NCBI GenBank assembly: GCA_039922235.1
Contig: JBDSAJ010000869.1
Span: 1 to 43,277 of the forward strand
Source: Umezawaea sp039922235
Lineage (GTDB): Bacteria; Actinomycetota; Actinomycetes; Mycobacteriales; Pseudonocardiaceae
Direction: 5' to 3'
DNA: 43,277 nt
Shown: in pieces, positions 14,481-22,757 of the stretch
How positions within the stretch are numbered: position 1 is the first letter of the stretch
Layout: each line of letters starts with the position of its first letter
Program-made: the position numbers and the translations under genes
Notes under the pieces: model-generated
The model's database searches: none
The model's input: the letters and a program-made list of their open reading frames with translations, nothing else
What the model was told of the DNA's origin: nothing

Positions 14481-15761
14481 GTGGCTCCTCCGACCGTCAT
14501 CTGGTTCCGCCGTGACCTGCGCACCGCCGACCACCCGGCCCTGCTCGGCGCGGCGGAGCGCTCGCCGTCAGCGCTCGGCCTCTTCGTGCTGGACGACCGG
14601 CTGCTGGCCTCGGCAGGCCCCGCTCGGACCGGGTACCTGCACCGCTGCCTCAAGGCGCTGGACGAGCAGCTAGACGGTCGCCTGCACGTGGTGCGCGGCA
14701 ACCCCGCCGACGTGGTGCCCGCGGTGGCCGCCGACGTGCGGGCGGGCAGCGTGCACATCTCGGCGGACTACGGCCCGTACGGGCGCGAGCGCGACGCGGT
14801 GGTGGAGAAGGCGTTGGGGGACGTCGAACTCGTGCGGGCGGGGTCGCCGTACGCGGTCGCACCCGGCCGGGTGCGCAAGGGTGACGGCGAGCCGTTCAAG
14901 GTGTTCACGCCGTTCCGCCGGGCCTGGCTGGAGCACGGCTGGCGCAAGCCCGCGGGCACCGACGCGTCCACAGTGGACTGGGTGAGCCGCGGGGGCGGCG
15001 AGGAGCTGCCCGACGTCGAACCGGCACCGGATCCCCTGCCGCTGTGGGAGAAGTTCCGCGACGAGCGGCTACCGGACTACCGAACCGCCCGCGACCGGCC
15101 GGACCTGGACGCCACGAGCCGGTTGTCGCCGTTCCTGCGCTGGGGCCTGCTGCACCCGCGCACGCTGCTGGCCGAGCTGGACGACAGCGAGGGCGCGACG
15201 ACGTTCCGGTCCGAGCTGGCCTGGCGCGAGTTCTACGCGGACGTGCTGTGGCACCGGCCGGAGACCGCCACGAGGAACTACGACACCAGGTTCGACCGCA
15301 TGGAGCACGACGAGGACGACGGTCGCTTCCAGGCCTGGCAGGAAGGCCGGACCGGCTTCCCGATCGTGGACGCCGGGATGCGCCAGCTGCTGGCCGAGGG
15401 CTGGATGCACAACCGGGTGCGGATGATCGTGGCCAGCTTCCTGGCGAAGGACCTGCACCTGCCGTGGTGGTTGGGGGCGAAGCACTTCATGGACCACCTG
15501 ATCGACGGAGACCTGGCGTCGAACCAGCACGGCTGGCAGTGGGCAGCGGGTTCGGGAACCGATGCCGCACCGTACTTCCGCGTCTTCAACCCCATCACCC
15601 AGGGCGAGAAGTTCGACCCCGACGGCGACTACATCCGCAAGTACGTCCCCGAACTGCGCGACGTCAGGGGCAAGGCCATCCACCAACCGCACGACCCGAT
15701 CGTCGACCACGCCCACGAACGCCAGGTGGCACTGGCCAGGTACGGCGCCATCAAGGGCTGA
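14481..15761 (+). CDS. phrB: Deoxyribodipyrimidine photolyase (CPD type, class I)
   Basis: A 426-residue light-dependent DNA repair enzyme that splits cyclobutane pyrimidine dimers using reduced FAD. It starts with VIWFRRDLRTADHPAL, the photolyase N-terminal antenna domain. The C-terminal catalytic domain carries SRLSPFLRWGLLHPR, FRSELAWREFYADVLW, GFPIVDAGMRQLLAEGWMHN and the signature WQWAAGSGTDAAPYFRVFNP. The length is typical of the class. The GTG start is leaderless by spacing to TAGCGT. Six bases separate its stop from that of the convergent ABC permease. Cryptochrome is a less likely alternative given the intact repair signature. Confidence 0.93.
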   Translation: MAPPTVIWFRRDLRTADHPALLGAAERSPSALGLFVLDDRLLASAGPARTGYLHRCLKALDEQLDGRLHVVRGNPADVVPAVAADVRAGSVHISADYGPYGRERDAVVEKALGDVELVRAGSPYAVAPGRVRKGDGEPFKVFTPFRRAWLEHGWRKPAGTDASTVDWVSRGGGEELPDVEPAPDPLPLWEKFRDERLPDYRTARDRPDLDATSRLSPFLRWGLLHPRTLLAELDDSEGATTFRSELAWREFYADVLWHRPETATRNYDTRFDRMEHDEDDGRFQAWQEGRTGFPIVDAGMRQLLAEGWMHNRVRMIVASFLAKDLHLPWWLGAKHFMDHLIDGDLASNQHGWQWAAGSGTDAAPYFRVFNPITQGEKFDPDGDYIRKYVPELRDVRGKAIHQPHDPIVDHAHERQVALARYGAIKG

Positions 15762-15767
15762 CCGCCC

Positions 15768-16955
15768 CTACCGCAACGCCTCCCGGAGCTTCACCCGCGA
15801 CCCGGTGCGCAACACGGCGTTCGAGTAGATCTTGCCGCCGAGCCAGGTGATCGCGGCGATGGCGACCAGTGCCAGCACCACCGCCAACAACACCTGCCAC
15901 AGCGGAGCCACCCCGATGGCCATCCGCCCCGGCATCAGGATCGGCGCGAACGGCGGCAGCAGCGACAGCACCGTCACCGCGGTGCCGGAGGGGTCCTGGA
16001 TCAGCAGGTTGATCCCCACCACGAACGCCACGATGATCACCGTGCTGATCGGCGTGACGACGGACTGCAGCTCCTCCTGCCGCGACACCAGCGAAGCCGC
16101 GGCGGCGAAGATGGTCGCGTACAGGAAGAACCCGAGCAGGTACCACAGCACCCCGGTGGCGAGCGCCCCGCCTGCCACCCCGGTCAGGTCGATCACCCCG
16201 GTCGTGGAGGACAGCACCAGCCCGATCCCGCCGATCAGCACGAGCTGCACCAACCCGACCGCGCCGAGCCCCATCACCTTGCCCAGCAACAACTGCCAGG
16301 GCCGCACGGTGGCCAGCAGGATCTCCACCACCCGGCTGGACTTCTCCTCGACCACCCCCTGCGCCACCATCGTCCCGTACACCAGCAGCGAGTAGTACAG
16401 CAGCGCGGCGATCACGAGCCCGATCGCCAACCGCTGCCCGGTCTGCGAGTCTTCTGGCTCCAGCGCCACCACGGTCACCTTGGCGGCGGCCATGGTCTTG
16501 GCCACGTCCGCCGGGTTCAGCCCGGCCTCGGCGAGCTGGGCGTTCAGGACCTGCTGCCGCACGAGCGTGTTCAGCGAGTTCTGCACCGCGCTGTTCAGGT
16601 TCTCCTTGACCAGCACCCGCAACGCGTCCGGCGCCCCGGTGACCAGCGCGTCCAGGTCCCCGGACCGCACCTGCTCCTCGGCCGCCGCCGTATCGGTCAC
16701 GTCGACGGTGACCACCTCGCGGCCGAACGACGAAGCCGTCTGCCGCAGCGGTTCCGCCAACACCGTCGACTGCCCGCTCAACCCCACCGTGCTCCGGTTG
16801 GACGAGTCGAACAGGACGGTCTGCAGCAGCACGTACCCGGCCAGCACCGCGACGATCACCACCGTCCCGATCAGGAACGACCGGGTGCGCACCTTGCCGA
16901 GGAATTCCCTGCGGGCGACCAGGAGCACTGCTCGGCTCGGGCTCAGCCTTCTCAC
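15768..16955 (-). CDS. ABC-2 type permease (NatB-like)
   Basis: A 395-residue permease with one N-terminal helix (about 24-46), a roughly 130-residue extracytoplasmic domain, and a C-terminal block of five or six helices (about 176-380). VVEEKSSRVVEILLATVRPWQLLLGKVMG before the second helix cluster is the hallmark of NatB/YhaP-type ABC-2 permeases. It pairs with the ATPase whose gene overlaps it by four bases (GTGA). Such systems extrude sodium ions, drugs or peptides; the substrate is not determined. The start is GTG, coupled to the ATPase stop. Confidence 0.92.
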   Translation of the reverse strand: MRRLSPSRAVLLVARREFLGKVRTRSFLIGTVVIVAVLAGYVLLQTVLFDSSNRSTVGLSGQSTVLAEPLRQTASSFGREVVTVDVTDTAAAEEQVRSGDLDALVTGAPDALRVLVKENLNSAVQNSLNTLVRQQVLNAQLAEAGLNPADVAKTMAAAKVTVVALEPEDSQTGQRLAIGLVIAALLYYSLLVYGTMVAQGVVEEKSSRVVEILLATVRPWQLLLGKVMGLGAVGLVQLVLIGGIGLVLSSTTGVIDLTGVAGGALATGVLWYLLGFFLYATIFAAAASLVSRQEELQSVVTPISTVIIVAFVVGINLLIQDPSGTAVTVLSLLPPFAPILMPGRMAIGVAPLWQVLLAVVLALVAIAAITWLGGKIYSNAVLRTGSRVKLREALR

Positions 16956-17863
16956 GCTGTCTTCTCCTCGGTCACCACGTTGCGGAACAGCTCGGTCAGC
17001 GACTGGCGCTGCCTGCTGAACTCCCGGACCGGCCCGGTGGCCAGTGCGGCGTGCAGCACGGTCTGGTCGTCCACGTCCGGTGCGAGCTCCAGCGTCGTCA
17101 GCGGCCCCCGCACGTCGACCACCCGGACCCCCGGTACCCCGGCGGCCCAGCCGTCAACCGCGTCCGGCGCGTCAACGACCAGCCGGGTCTCGGCGCCCGC
17201 GCGCAGCTCGTCCACGGTCCCGCAGGCGACCATCGCTCCACTTCGGACGATGCCGATCCGGTCGCACAACCGTTCCACCAGGTCGAGCTGGTGGCTGGAG
17301 AACACCACGGGCACACCCGCGGAAGCCTTCTCCCGCAACACCTGGCTCATCACGTCCACCGCCACCGGGTCCAGCCCGGAGAACGGCTCGTCGAGCACCA
17401 GCACGTCCGGCTCGTGCACCAGCGCCGCGGCCAGCTGCACGCGCTGCTGGTTGCCGAGGCTGAGCTTCTGCACCTCGTCGTGACGGCGGTCGCGCACGCC
17501 GAGGCGCGCGATCCAGTTCTCCGCCGACCGGTGCGCGTCGTTCGTGGTCAGGCCGTGCAGCTCGGCCAGGTACACGAGCTGCTCCAGCACCTTCATCTTC
17601 GGGTAGAGCCCGCGCTCCTCCGGCATGTAGCCGATCCGGCGCCGGGTCTCGAACGTGATGGGTGCGCCGTTCCACCTCACCTCACCCGAATCCGCGGCCA
17701 GCACGCCCAGCGCGATCCGCATCGCGGTCGTCTTGCCCGCGCCGTTGCTGCCGACGAACCCGAACAGCTCACCCGCCCGGACCTCGAAGGTCAGGTCCCG
17801 AAGGGCCACGACCTCGCCGTAGCGCTTGGAGATCCGGTCGATCTCCAGCACCCCCTGAGCCAC
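16952..17863 (-). CDS. ABC transporter ATPase (NatA-like)
   Basis: A 303-residue ATPase. Walker A is GSNGAGKTT (about residues 37-45), the signature is LSLGNQQR, Walker B is VLVLDEPFSGLD and the switch histidine is in FSSH. The C-terminal 75 residues form the extra domain usual in NatA-type exporters. It powers the overlapping ABC-2 permease. The GTG start at 17863 is chosen because AGAGGAG stands 6-8 nt upstream; an open frame runs further upstream but lacks coding character. It is transcribed divergently from the YbaB/EspC operon across about 200 bases that contain the palindrome CCCTG-ATC-CAGGG at 17954-17966. Confidence 0.93.
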   Translation of the reverse strand: MAQGVLEIDRISKRYGEVVALRDLTFEVRAGELFGFVGSNGAGKTTAMRIALGVLAADSGEVRWNGAPITFETRRRIGYMPEERGLYPKMKVLEQLVYLAELHGLTTNDAHRSAENWIARLGVRDRRHDEVQKLSLGNQQRVQLAAALVHEPDVLVLDEPFSGLDPVAVDVMSQVLREKASAGVPVVFSSHQLDLVERLCDRIGIVRSGAMVACGTVDELRAGAETRLVVDAPDAVDGWAAGVPGVRVVDVRGPLTTLELAPDVDDQTVLHAALATGPVREFSRQRQSLTELFRNVVTEEKTA

Positions 17864-17953
17864 GGTGCTCTCCTCTTGGTTGGTCGCGCCTCGTGCGATC
17901 CGCCGAACGGGTGGCAGCACGTGCGGCCGAACGGCTGTATCCCACCACATGTT

Positions 17954-17966
17954 CCCTGATCCAGGG
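17954..17966. promoter_or_regulatory. Palindrome in the ABC / YbaB divergent region
   Basis: CCCTG-ATC-CAGGG is a perfect 13-bp dyad about 90 bases before each gene. It is a possible operator; no regulator is identified. Confidence 0.35.
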
Positions 17967-18064
17967 GATTCCGATGACACGATACGGGTCCGCGGAACCG
18001 AATCGGGCCGCCTGTGGTCCAACGTGTCGCGGGCGGTGAGCCCCGCGGTCCTCAAGGGGTGATG

Positions 18065-18508
18065 ATGGAGCCTGACCAGTGGCTCGCGCAGTACGGGCAG
18101 AAGATCGACCAGGCCAAGCGGAACGCGGAGCAGGCCGAGACGCAGCTCGGTGGGGTCGGCGGCAGCGCCACCTCACCCGACGGGCTGATCACGGTGACCG
18201 TCAACGCCGCTGGTGCGCTGGAGAACCTCGTCCTGAGGCCCGGAGTGCGCGAGATGGACCCCGAGCGGATCGCCAGTGCGGTGCTCGCGGCTGCTGGGCA
18301 GGCGCAGCGCGCCGCGGCCGGGCGGGTGGTCGAGATCATGGCGGAGTTCGTCGGGGAGAGCCCCGCGCTGGACTTCGTGAAGGCGCAGATGCCGCACGGC
18401 TATTCGGGTGACGGCACCGACGAGGTGGAACCGGTCGCCAAGCCGGAGCGTCGGGACACCAGGCCGGACGACGACTACTTCACCAACCCGCCGGAAGTCA
18501 TGGGCTGA
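18065..18508 (+). CDS. YbaB/EbfC-family protein, head of an EspC/W-x-G operon
   Basis: A 147-residue protein whose first 105 residues follow the YbaB fold: a long N-terminal helix (YGQKIDQAKRNAEQAETQL), then a three-stranded sheet with GLITVTVNAAGALENLVL, and a C-terminal helix. YbaB proteins are small dimeric DNA-binding or nucleoid-associated proteins; in actinobacteria divergent copies often sit in ESX-substrate operons. The tail (106-147) is acidic and disordered. The ATG at 18065 is preferred over 18062 because AAGGGG lies 6 nt before it. The gene is 17 bases upstream of the EspC-like gene, same strand. Confidence 0.8.
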   Translation: MEPDQWLAQYGQKIDQAKRNAEQAETQLGGVGGSATSPDGLITVTVNAAGALENLVLRPGVREMDPERIASAVLAAAGQAQRAAAGRVVEIMAEFVGESPALDFVKAQMPHGYSGDGTDEVEPVAKPERRDTRPDDDYFTNPPEVMG

Positions 18509-18525
18509 GCAGGGGGTACCTGACG

Positions 18526-18834
18526 ATGTTCGACTCCTTCAACGTGAGTCCGGCCGAGGTGCGGGCGCACGCCGCCACGGTCGACCAGCTTGGCCAGCGG
18601 ATGCTCCAGGCCACCCGGACGGCTGATCCTTCGCTGACCACCGAGGCCTTCGGCGTGTTCGGGGGCTTCCTGGCCGAGTTCCTGCTCAAGTCCGCCGGTG
18701 TTTCGCAGGACATCCTGGGCAAGGCGACCACGACGGTCAGCGACATGGCCGTCGGGCTCAAGGAGGTCGCCGACCTGTACGACGCGATCGACCGCGACAA
18801 CGCGCGCGGGTTCAGTGGGAAGGCCGCGGAATGA
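18526..18834 (+). CDS. EspC-like type VII secretion target
   Basis: A 102-residue helical protein beginning with FNVSPAEVRAHAATVDQLGQ, the typical start of the EspC-like/ESX-1 secretion-associated family, and ending with a helix (VGLKEVADLYDAIDRDNARG). A Phe/Gly-rich turn (TEAFGVFGGFLAEF) separates the two helices. It overlaps the following W-x-G gene by four bases (ATGA), so equimolar translation is likely. It is the counterpart of the gene at 1474 in the first mini-operon. The partner relationship with the downstream protein is inferred from this repeated arrangement. Confidence 0.8.
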   Translation: MFDSFNVSPAEVRAHAATVDQLGQRMLQATRTADPSLTTEAFGVFGGFLAEFLLKSAGVSQDILGKATTTVSDMAVGLKEVADLYDAIDRDNARGFSGKAAE

Positions 18835-20459
18835 GCGCGCAGACGACGCAGGGAACGCAGGGCCGGGATCCGTCCAACCTGTTCAGGGACGTGCAGGGCA
18901 CCGTCTCCGCCGTCGACCGCGGTGACTGGGTCACCGCCGGGCTGGGGATGGCCAACACCGCGATGGACATCGTGGGAATGGCGTCCAACCCGCTGAGCGG
19001 GTTCCTGTCGGCCGGGTTCAGCTGGGCCATGCAGCACGTCGACTTCCTGCGGGAGCCGTTCGACGCGCTGCTGGGCGACCCGCAGGCGATCGCGAAGATG
19101 TCGGAGAGCTGGAAGTCCGCCGGGACCCAGGTTTCCGCCGTGGCCACCGACTACCGGCGGACGTCGGTCGAGCAGACGCGGAACTGGCACGGGCGGACCG
19201 CTGACGCCTACCGGACCGCGGCGGCCAACCACTCGACGGGGTTGGAGACGCTGTCGAAGGCCTGCGCCGGGATCTCCGGTGCGGTGGCCGGTGCGGGGCA
19301 GCTCGTGGCGGCCGTCCGAAAGATGATCATGGACTTGATCTCCGACGCCGTCGCGAAGATGGTCATGAAGATCATCCAGTGGCTCACCGCCTCGGTTTTC
19401 ACCTTTGGCGCGGCCATTGGCGCGGCCATCGCGGACATCGTGACCATGGCGGTCAACTACGCGAAGAAGCTGTCGGACTTCCTGTCCAAGCTGGCGTCTT
19501 CACTGACGAAGCTGATGAACCTGGTGAAGCAGGTGTCTTCCATCGCACAGGTCGCCAAGCAGGTGGTGGACGCGATCACGGCCATGAGCCACAAGGGCGC
19601 GTCCGGTGGTGCCGGCGGTGCGGGGCCGGACAGCACCCGGCCGTCCGCGGGCGGGCTGGGGATGGACCAGGGTCAGGTCGACCGGCTCCGGCAGGAAGCC
19701 GAGCGCGGGTACACGAACCCCGGTTCGTCCGGTGGTGGTGGCGGTGGCGGGGGAACGACCGGCACCAGCGGCTCGTCCGGTGGGCAGGTTTCGGCGCCTC
19801 CGTCGATCCCCGGGACCGGCGGCCACTGGGAGCCCGGCAAGTGGGTGCCCGACGCGCCCGCCGCCTCCGGTGGTGGCCGGGTGTCCCCGCCGCCGTCGAT
19901 CCCCGGCACCGGCGGTGGGGTTTACCGTTCCACGCCAACGGTTCCCGGTGGAACGCCGGTGCGTCCCGCCTACTCGCCGCCCGTGGTGTCGGGCGGTGAC
20001 CTGCACACGACGTCCACGCACCCGGTCAGCAGCTTCTCCGGATCGCTCACCGGTGGTTCGGGTGGTGGTTCGGGCGGTGGCGCTGGAGGGTTCTCCGGTG
20101 GCGGGTCCGGCGGGGGCTTCTCCGGTGGTGGAGCAGGTGGCGGCTTCTCGTCCGGCGGTGGCGGTGCGGGCGGCGGTGGTGGTGGTGGTGGTCCTACCCA
20201 ACCCGGTGGGGCCACGGGAATCCTGCCGTCCAGCGCGCCGGGGCACGCGAGCCTCGCGGGCGGCGGTGGTGGCGGTGCCGGTGCGCCGCACGGTCCTGGC
20301 GGCGGCGGCGGAGCTGGTGGCGGCGGGATGATGGGCGGTGCGCCCATGGGTGGCGGTGGCCAAGGCGGCGGTGGCAAGGACCACCAGCGCAAGATCCGCA
20401 TCGACGGCGAAGAACTCATCGAGCCACCGAAGGCCGCCAAACCGGTCATCGGCGAGTAG
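18831..20459 (+). CDS. Large W-x-G protein with Gly-rich tail (PPE-like ESX substrate)
   Basis: A 542-residue protein. Residues 1-165 are helical and contain W119-H-G121 followed by RTADAYR, the same W-x-G-R-x-A-x-A-Y pattern as in the gene at 713. Residues about 180-207 are hydrophobic and could insert in a membrane. From about 256 onward the chain is low complexity: Gly/Ser-rich runs, two PPSIPGTGG repeats (near 322 and 352), poly-Gly blocks and a charged end (KDHQRKIRIDGEELIEPPK). The layout resembles mycobacterial PPE/WXG substrates with a surface tail. No enzymatic domain was seen. Secretion through an ESX system is inferred; no ESX core lies in the window. Confidence 0.8.
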   Translation: MSAQTTQGTQGRDPSNLFRDVQGTVSAVDRGDWVTAGLGMANTAMDIVGMASNPLSGFLSAGFSWAMQHVDFLREPFDALLGDPQAIAKMSESWKSAGTQVSAVATDYRRTSVEQTRNWHGRTADAYRTAAANHSTGLETLSKACAGISGAVAGAGQLVAAVRKMIMDLISDAVAKMVMKIIQWLTASVFTFGAAIGAAIADIVTMAVNYAKKLSDFLSKLASSLTKLMNLVKQVSSIAQVAKQVVDAITAMSHKGASGGAGGAGPDSTRPSAGGLGMDQGQVDRLRQEAERGYTNPGSSGGGGGGGGTTGTSGSSGGQVSAPPSIPGTGGHWEPGKWVPDAPAASGGGRVSPPPSIPGTGGGVYRSTPTVPGGTPVRPAYSPPVVSGGDLHTTSTHPVSSFSGSLTGGSGGGSGGGAGGFSGGGSGGGFSGGGAGGGFSSGGGGAGGGGGGGGPTQPGGATGILPSSAPGHASLAGGGGGGAGAPHGPGGGGGAGGGGMMGGAPMGGGGQGGGGKDHQRKIRIDGEELIEPPKAAKPVIGE

Positions 20460-20465
20460 GACCAC

Positions 20466-20501
20466 GTTCTGCGCCAAGGCATCAAACCCTTGGCGCAGAA
20501 C
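20466..20501 (+). terminator. Strong terminator after the W-x-G operon
   Basis: A perfect 14-bp stem, GTTCTGCGCCAAGG with CCTTGGCGCAGAAC, around an 8-nt loop, 7 bases after the stop codon. It may act bidirectionally for the convergent glpD gene. Confidence 0.88.
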
Positions 20502-20540
20502 AAACCCCCGCGAGTCCTTCACTCGGACACTGCGCGTCTC

Positions 20541-22172
20541 TCACTCAGACGCCCTGAACTCCGCGTTCGGACACCCTCCCGTGCTCGTCGGGGTGCCTGA
20601 ATGCTCCGTTCGGGGTGCCTGAGTGTTCGACACGGGGTGTCTGAAGGTTGGACTCGCGGGGTGGGGCACAGGTAAAGACCCCAACGCTGCGCGTTGGGGG
20701 GCGTGGAGCAGAGCTGTCACGGCGGCTTCGGCTGCGCGGCGTTCGGCGGGCACGAGGCCGATCCTGGTGCGGCGGTCGAGCACGTCGGCGGCGTCGAGCG
20801 CGCCTTCGTGCTGGACGGCCCAGACGACTTCGGCGGCGGTGATGTCCCCGGACACCACCTCGGGCAGGTCCAGCGCCGCGATCGCCGGTGCTTCGCCGCC
20901 GTAACGGGCGGTCAGCCGGGGCGGTGCGGTCGTCGTGGTGCACTCCGCTCCCACCAGCGGCAGGGTGGCGGTTCGGCACGGGCCCGCGGTGAGGTCGTTT
21001 CGCCGCACCGCGATGTCCACGGCGTCCGAGGCCATCCGCCGGTACGTGGTCAGCTTCCCGCCGACCACCGTCAGCACGCCGTCCGGTGAGGTGAGCACGG
21101 CGTGCTTGCGCGACAGGTCCGCGCCCCGGTCGCCCGCACCTGCCAGCAGCGGGCGCAGGCCCGCGAAGCTGCCGAGCACGTCCGACGGTCCAAGTTCGCG
21201 TTCCAGCGCGGAGGAGGCGACGCGCAGCAGGAAGTCCACATCGGACTGCGGGACCTCCGGCACGTCGGGCACGGGTCCGTCCACCAGTTCGTCGGTCAGC
21301 CCCACGTAGAGCCTGCCGTCCTGTTGCGGGAGCAGCAGGACGTACCTGTTGCGCTCACCGGGGACCGGGACGGTCAGCGCGGTGTGGCTGATGCCCGCGG
21401 CGGCCGCGTCCAGCACCAGGTGCGAGCCCCGTGATGGGCGGAGGTGGACCTGGGCGACCAGGTCGCCCGCCCAGACGCCCGCGGCGTTGACCACCGAGCG
21501 GGCGCGCACCTCGAACGGCAGCCCGGTGAGGGTGTCGACCGCCGCCGCGCCGTCGCCCGTCAGCGTCGTGACCTTCGCCCTGGTGAGGATGCGGGCGCCC
21601 AGACCCGCGGCGGTGCGCGCCAGCGCGACCACGAGGCGGGCGTCGTCGACCAGTTGGCCGTCGAACCCCAGCAGCCCGCCGCGCAGGCCGGAGCGGCGCA
21701 GGCCGGGCACCAGCGCGAGGGCCTCCGCCGCCGGGATGCGGCGAGGACTCGGCAGCACGGCGGTCGGGGTGCGGGCCGCTCGGCGCAGCGCGTCGCCCGC
21801 GCGCAGGCCTGCCATGAGCACCGAGCCCCGGTCGTCGTGCAGCGGCACCAGTTGTGGCAGGGCGCGCACCAGGTGCGGGGCGGTGCGGGTCATGAGGATG
21901 CCGCGTTCCACCGCGCTCTCGTGCGCCAGGCCGATCTCGCCCCGCGCCAGGTAGCGGAGGCCGCCGTGCACCAGCTTGCTGGACCACCGCGAGGTGCCGA
22001 AGGCGAGGTCGTGCGCCTCCAGCAGGCACACGGACAGGCCGCGCGCGGCAGCGTCCAGCGCCACGCCCGCACCGGTCACGCCGCCGCCGACGACCAGCAG
22101 GTCGACCACCTGGCCCGTGGCCACCTCGGCCAGTTCCACGGCCCGGCGGGTGGCGTTCAGCGAGGTCTTCAC
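20541..22172 (-). CDS. glpD: Glycerol-3-phosphate dehydrogenase (FAD-dependent)
   Basis: A 543-residue flavoprotein that oxidises sn-glycerol-3-phosphate to dihydroxyacetone phosphate at the membrane and feeds electrons to quinones. The dinucleotide fold is VVGGGVTGAGVALDAAARG near the N-terminus; SSKLVHGGLRYL and VVGGKLTTYRRMA are family signatures. The GTG start overlaps the TetR stop (GTGA). The last 40 or so residues, rich in Pro, Thr and Ser, are encoded by a 22-bp tandem repeat array and have no family character, so the ancestral protein probably ended near 20660. Its DHAP product would be a precursor for the divergent AGPS-like enzyme. Confidence 0.93.
   Translation of the reverse strand: MKTSLNATRRAVELAEVATGQVVDLLVVGGGVTGAGVALDAAARGLSVCLLEAHDLAFGTSRWSSKLVHGGLRYLARGEIGLAHESAVERGILMTRTAPHLVRALPQLVPLHDDRGSVLMAGLRAGDALRRAARTPTAVLPSPRRIPAAEALALVPGLRRSGLRGGLLGFDGQLVDDARLVVALARTAAGLGARILTRAKVTTLTGDGAAAVDTLTGLPFEVRARSVVNAAGVWAGDLVAQVHLRPSRGSHLVLDAAAAGISHTALTVPVPGERNRYVLLLPQQDGRLYVGLTDELVDGPVPDVPEVPQSDVDFLLRVASSALERELGPSDVLGSFAGLRPLLAGAGDRGADLSRKHAVLTSPDGVLTVVGGKLTTYRRMASDAVDIAVRRNDLTAGPCRTATLPLVGAECTTTTAPPRLTARYGGEAPAIAALDLPEVVSGDITAAEVVWAVQHEGALDAADVLDRRTRIGLVPAERRAAEAAVTALLHAPQRAALGSLPVPHPASPTFRHPVSNTQAPRTEHSGTPTSTGGCPNAEFRASE
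20590..20670. repeat. 22-bp tandem repeat array in the 3' end of glpD
   Basis: The core GGGGTG(C/T)CTGAATG-like unit starts at 20590, 20612 and 20634, an exact 22-base period, with a degenerate fourth unit near 20658. Related fragments lie at 20550-20580. Since 22 is not a multiple of three, each copy is read in a different glpD frame. The subsequence GAGTGTTCGAC (20622-20632) also occurs in the inverted repeat at 25.6 kb. Confidence 0.75.
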
Positions 22173-22741
22173 GACAGCGCCGCGTCGAGGAAGCGGACCA
22201 GTTCGTCCACGAGGTCGTCGAAGTCGAGGCCGGTCGTGGCCGGCCGGACGGACAGGACCAGCGCCTGCGTGGTGAGCAGCACCAGCCTGGCCTGTGCTCG
22301 GGGATCGCCCGCGCGGATCGAGCCGTCCTGGTGGCCCGCCCGCAGTTGGGCGACGAGGAACTGCTCCACCAGCAGTTGGGTGCTCCCCAGCCGCTCCACG
22401 AGGTACGGGAGCATCAGTTCCGCGTCCAGGTCGAGCACGCGGCGCATGAGCGGGTTCCGGGCCAGCAGCCGGATGGCCGCGACGGAGCCGCGCACCAGCC
22501 GCTCGCGGGCGTTGTCGCCCCCTGTGGCGTCCTCCGCCGTGCGCAGCAGCGCGGCGAACTCCCTGGTCATCAAGGCCCTGACCAGGCTGTTGACGTCGGG
22601 GAACCGGCGGTAGAGGGTCATCCGGCTCACGCCTGCGCGCTTGGCGATGTCGGTCAGGGTCGTTCGTCTCACGCCGACCTCCACCACGCAGTCGCGGGCG
22701 GCGTCCAGCAGGGCGTCATCAGTGTGACGTTGGGACGTCAT
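22169..22741 (-). CDS. TetR-family regulator of glpD and AGPS-like genes
   Basis: A 190-residue regulator with a helix-turn-helix at about residues 20-62 (TTLTDIAKRAGVSRMTLYRRFPDVNSL) and a helical C-terminal domain. It heads an operon with glpD through a GTGA overlap and starts only 16 bases from the divergent AGPS-like gene, so one binding event could silence both. The start at 22741 is supported by TACAGT 7 nt upstream (leaderless). It probably responds to a lipid or glycerol metabolite; that is inference. Confidence 0.92.
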   Translation of the reverse strand: MTSQRHTDDALLDAARDCVVEVGVRRTTLTDIAKRAGVSRMTLYRRFPDVNSLVRALMTREFAALLRTAEDATGGDNARERLVRGSVAAIRLLARNPLMRRVLDLDAELMLPYLVERLGSTQLLVEQFLVAQLRAGHQDGSIRAGDPRAQARLVLLTTQALVLSVRPATTGLDFDDLVDELVRFLDAALS

Positions 22742-22757
22742 GTGTAACACTGTACCT
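22742..22757. promoter_or_regulatory. 16-bp divergent promoter/operator
   Basis: The whole gap between two opposite start codons. It holds the near-palindrome GTGTAACAC (22742-22750), a minus-strand -10 TACAGT (22749-22754) placed 7 nt before the TetR ATG, and a plus-strand AACACT 6 nt before the ATG at 22758. Each -35 region must lie in the neighbouring coding sequence, and both transcripts are expected to be leaderless. Confidence 0.55.

Noticed and set aside
20590..20670. CRISPR array
   Set aside because: The 22-base units are directly adjacent without unique spacers and are imperfect, so this is a tandem repeat, not CRISPR.
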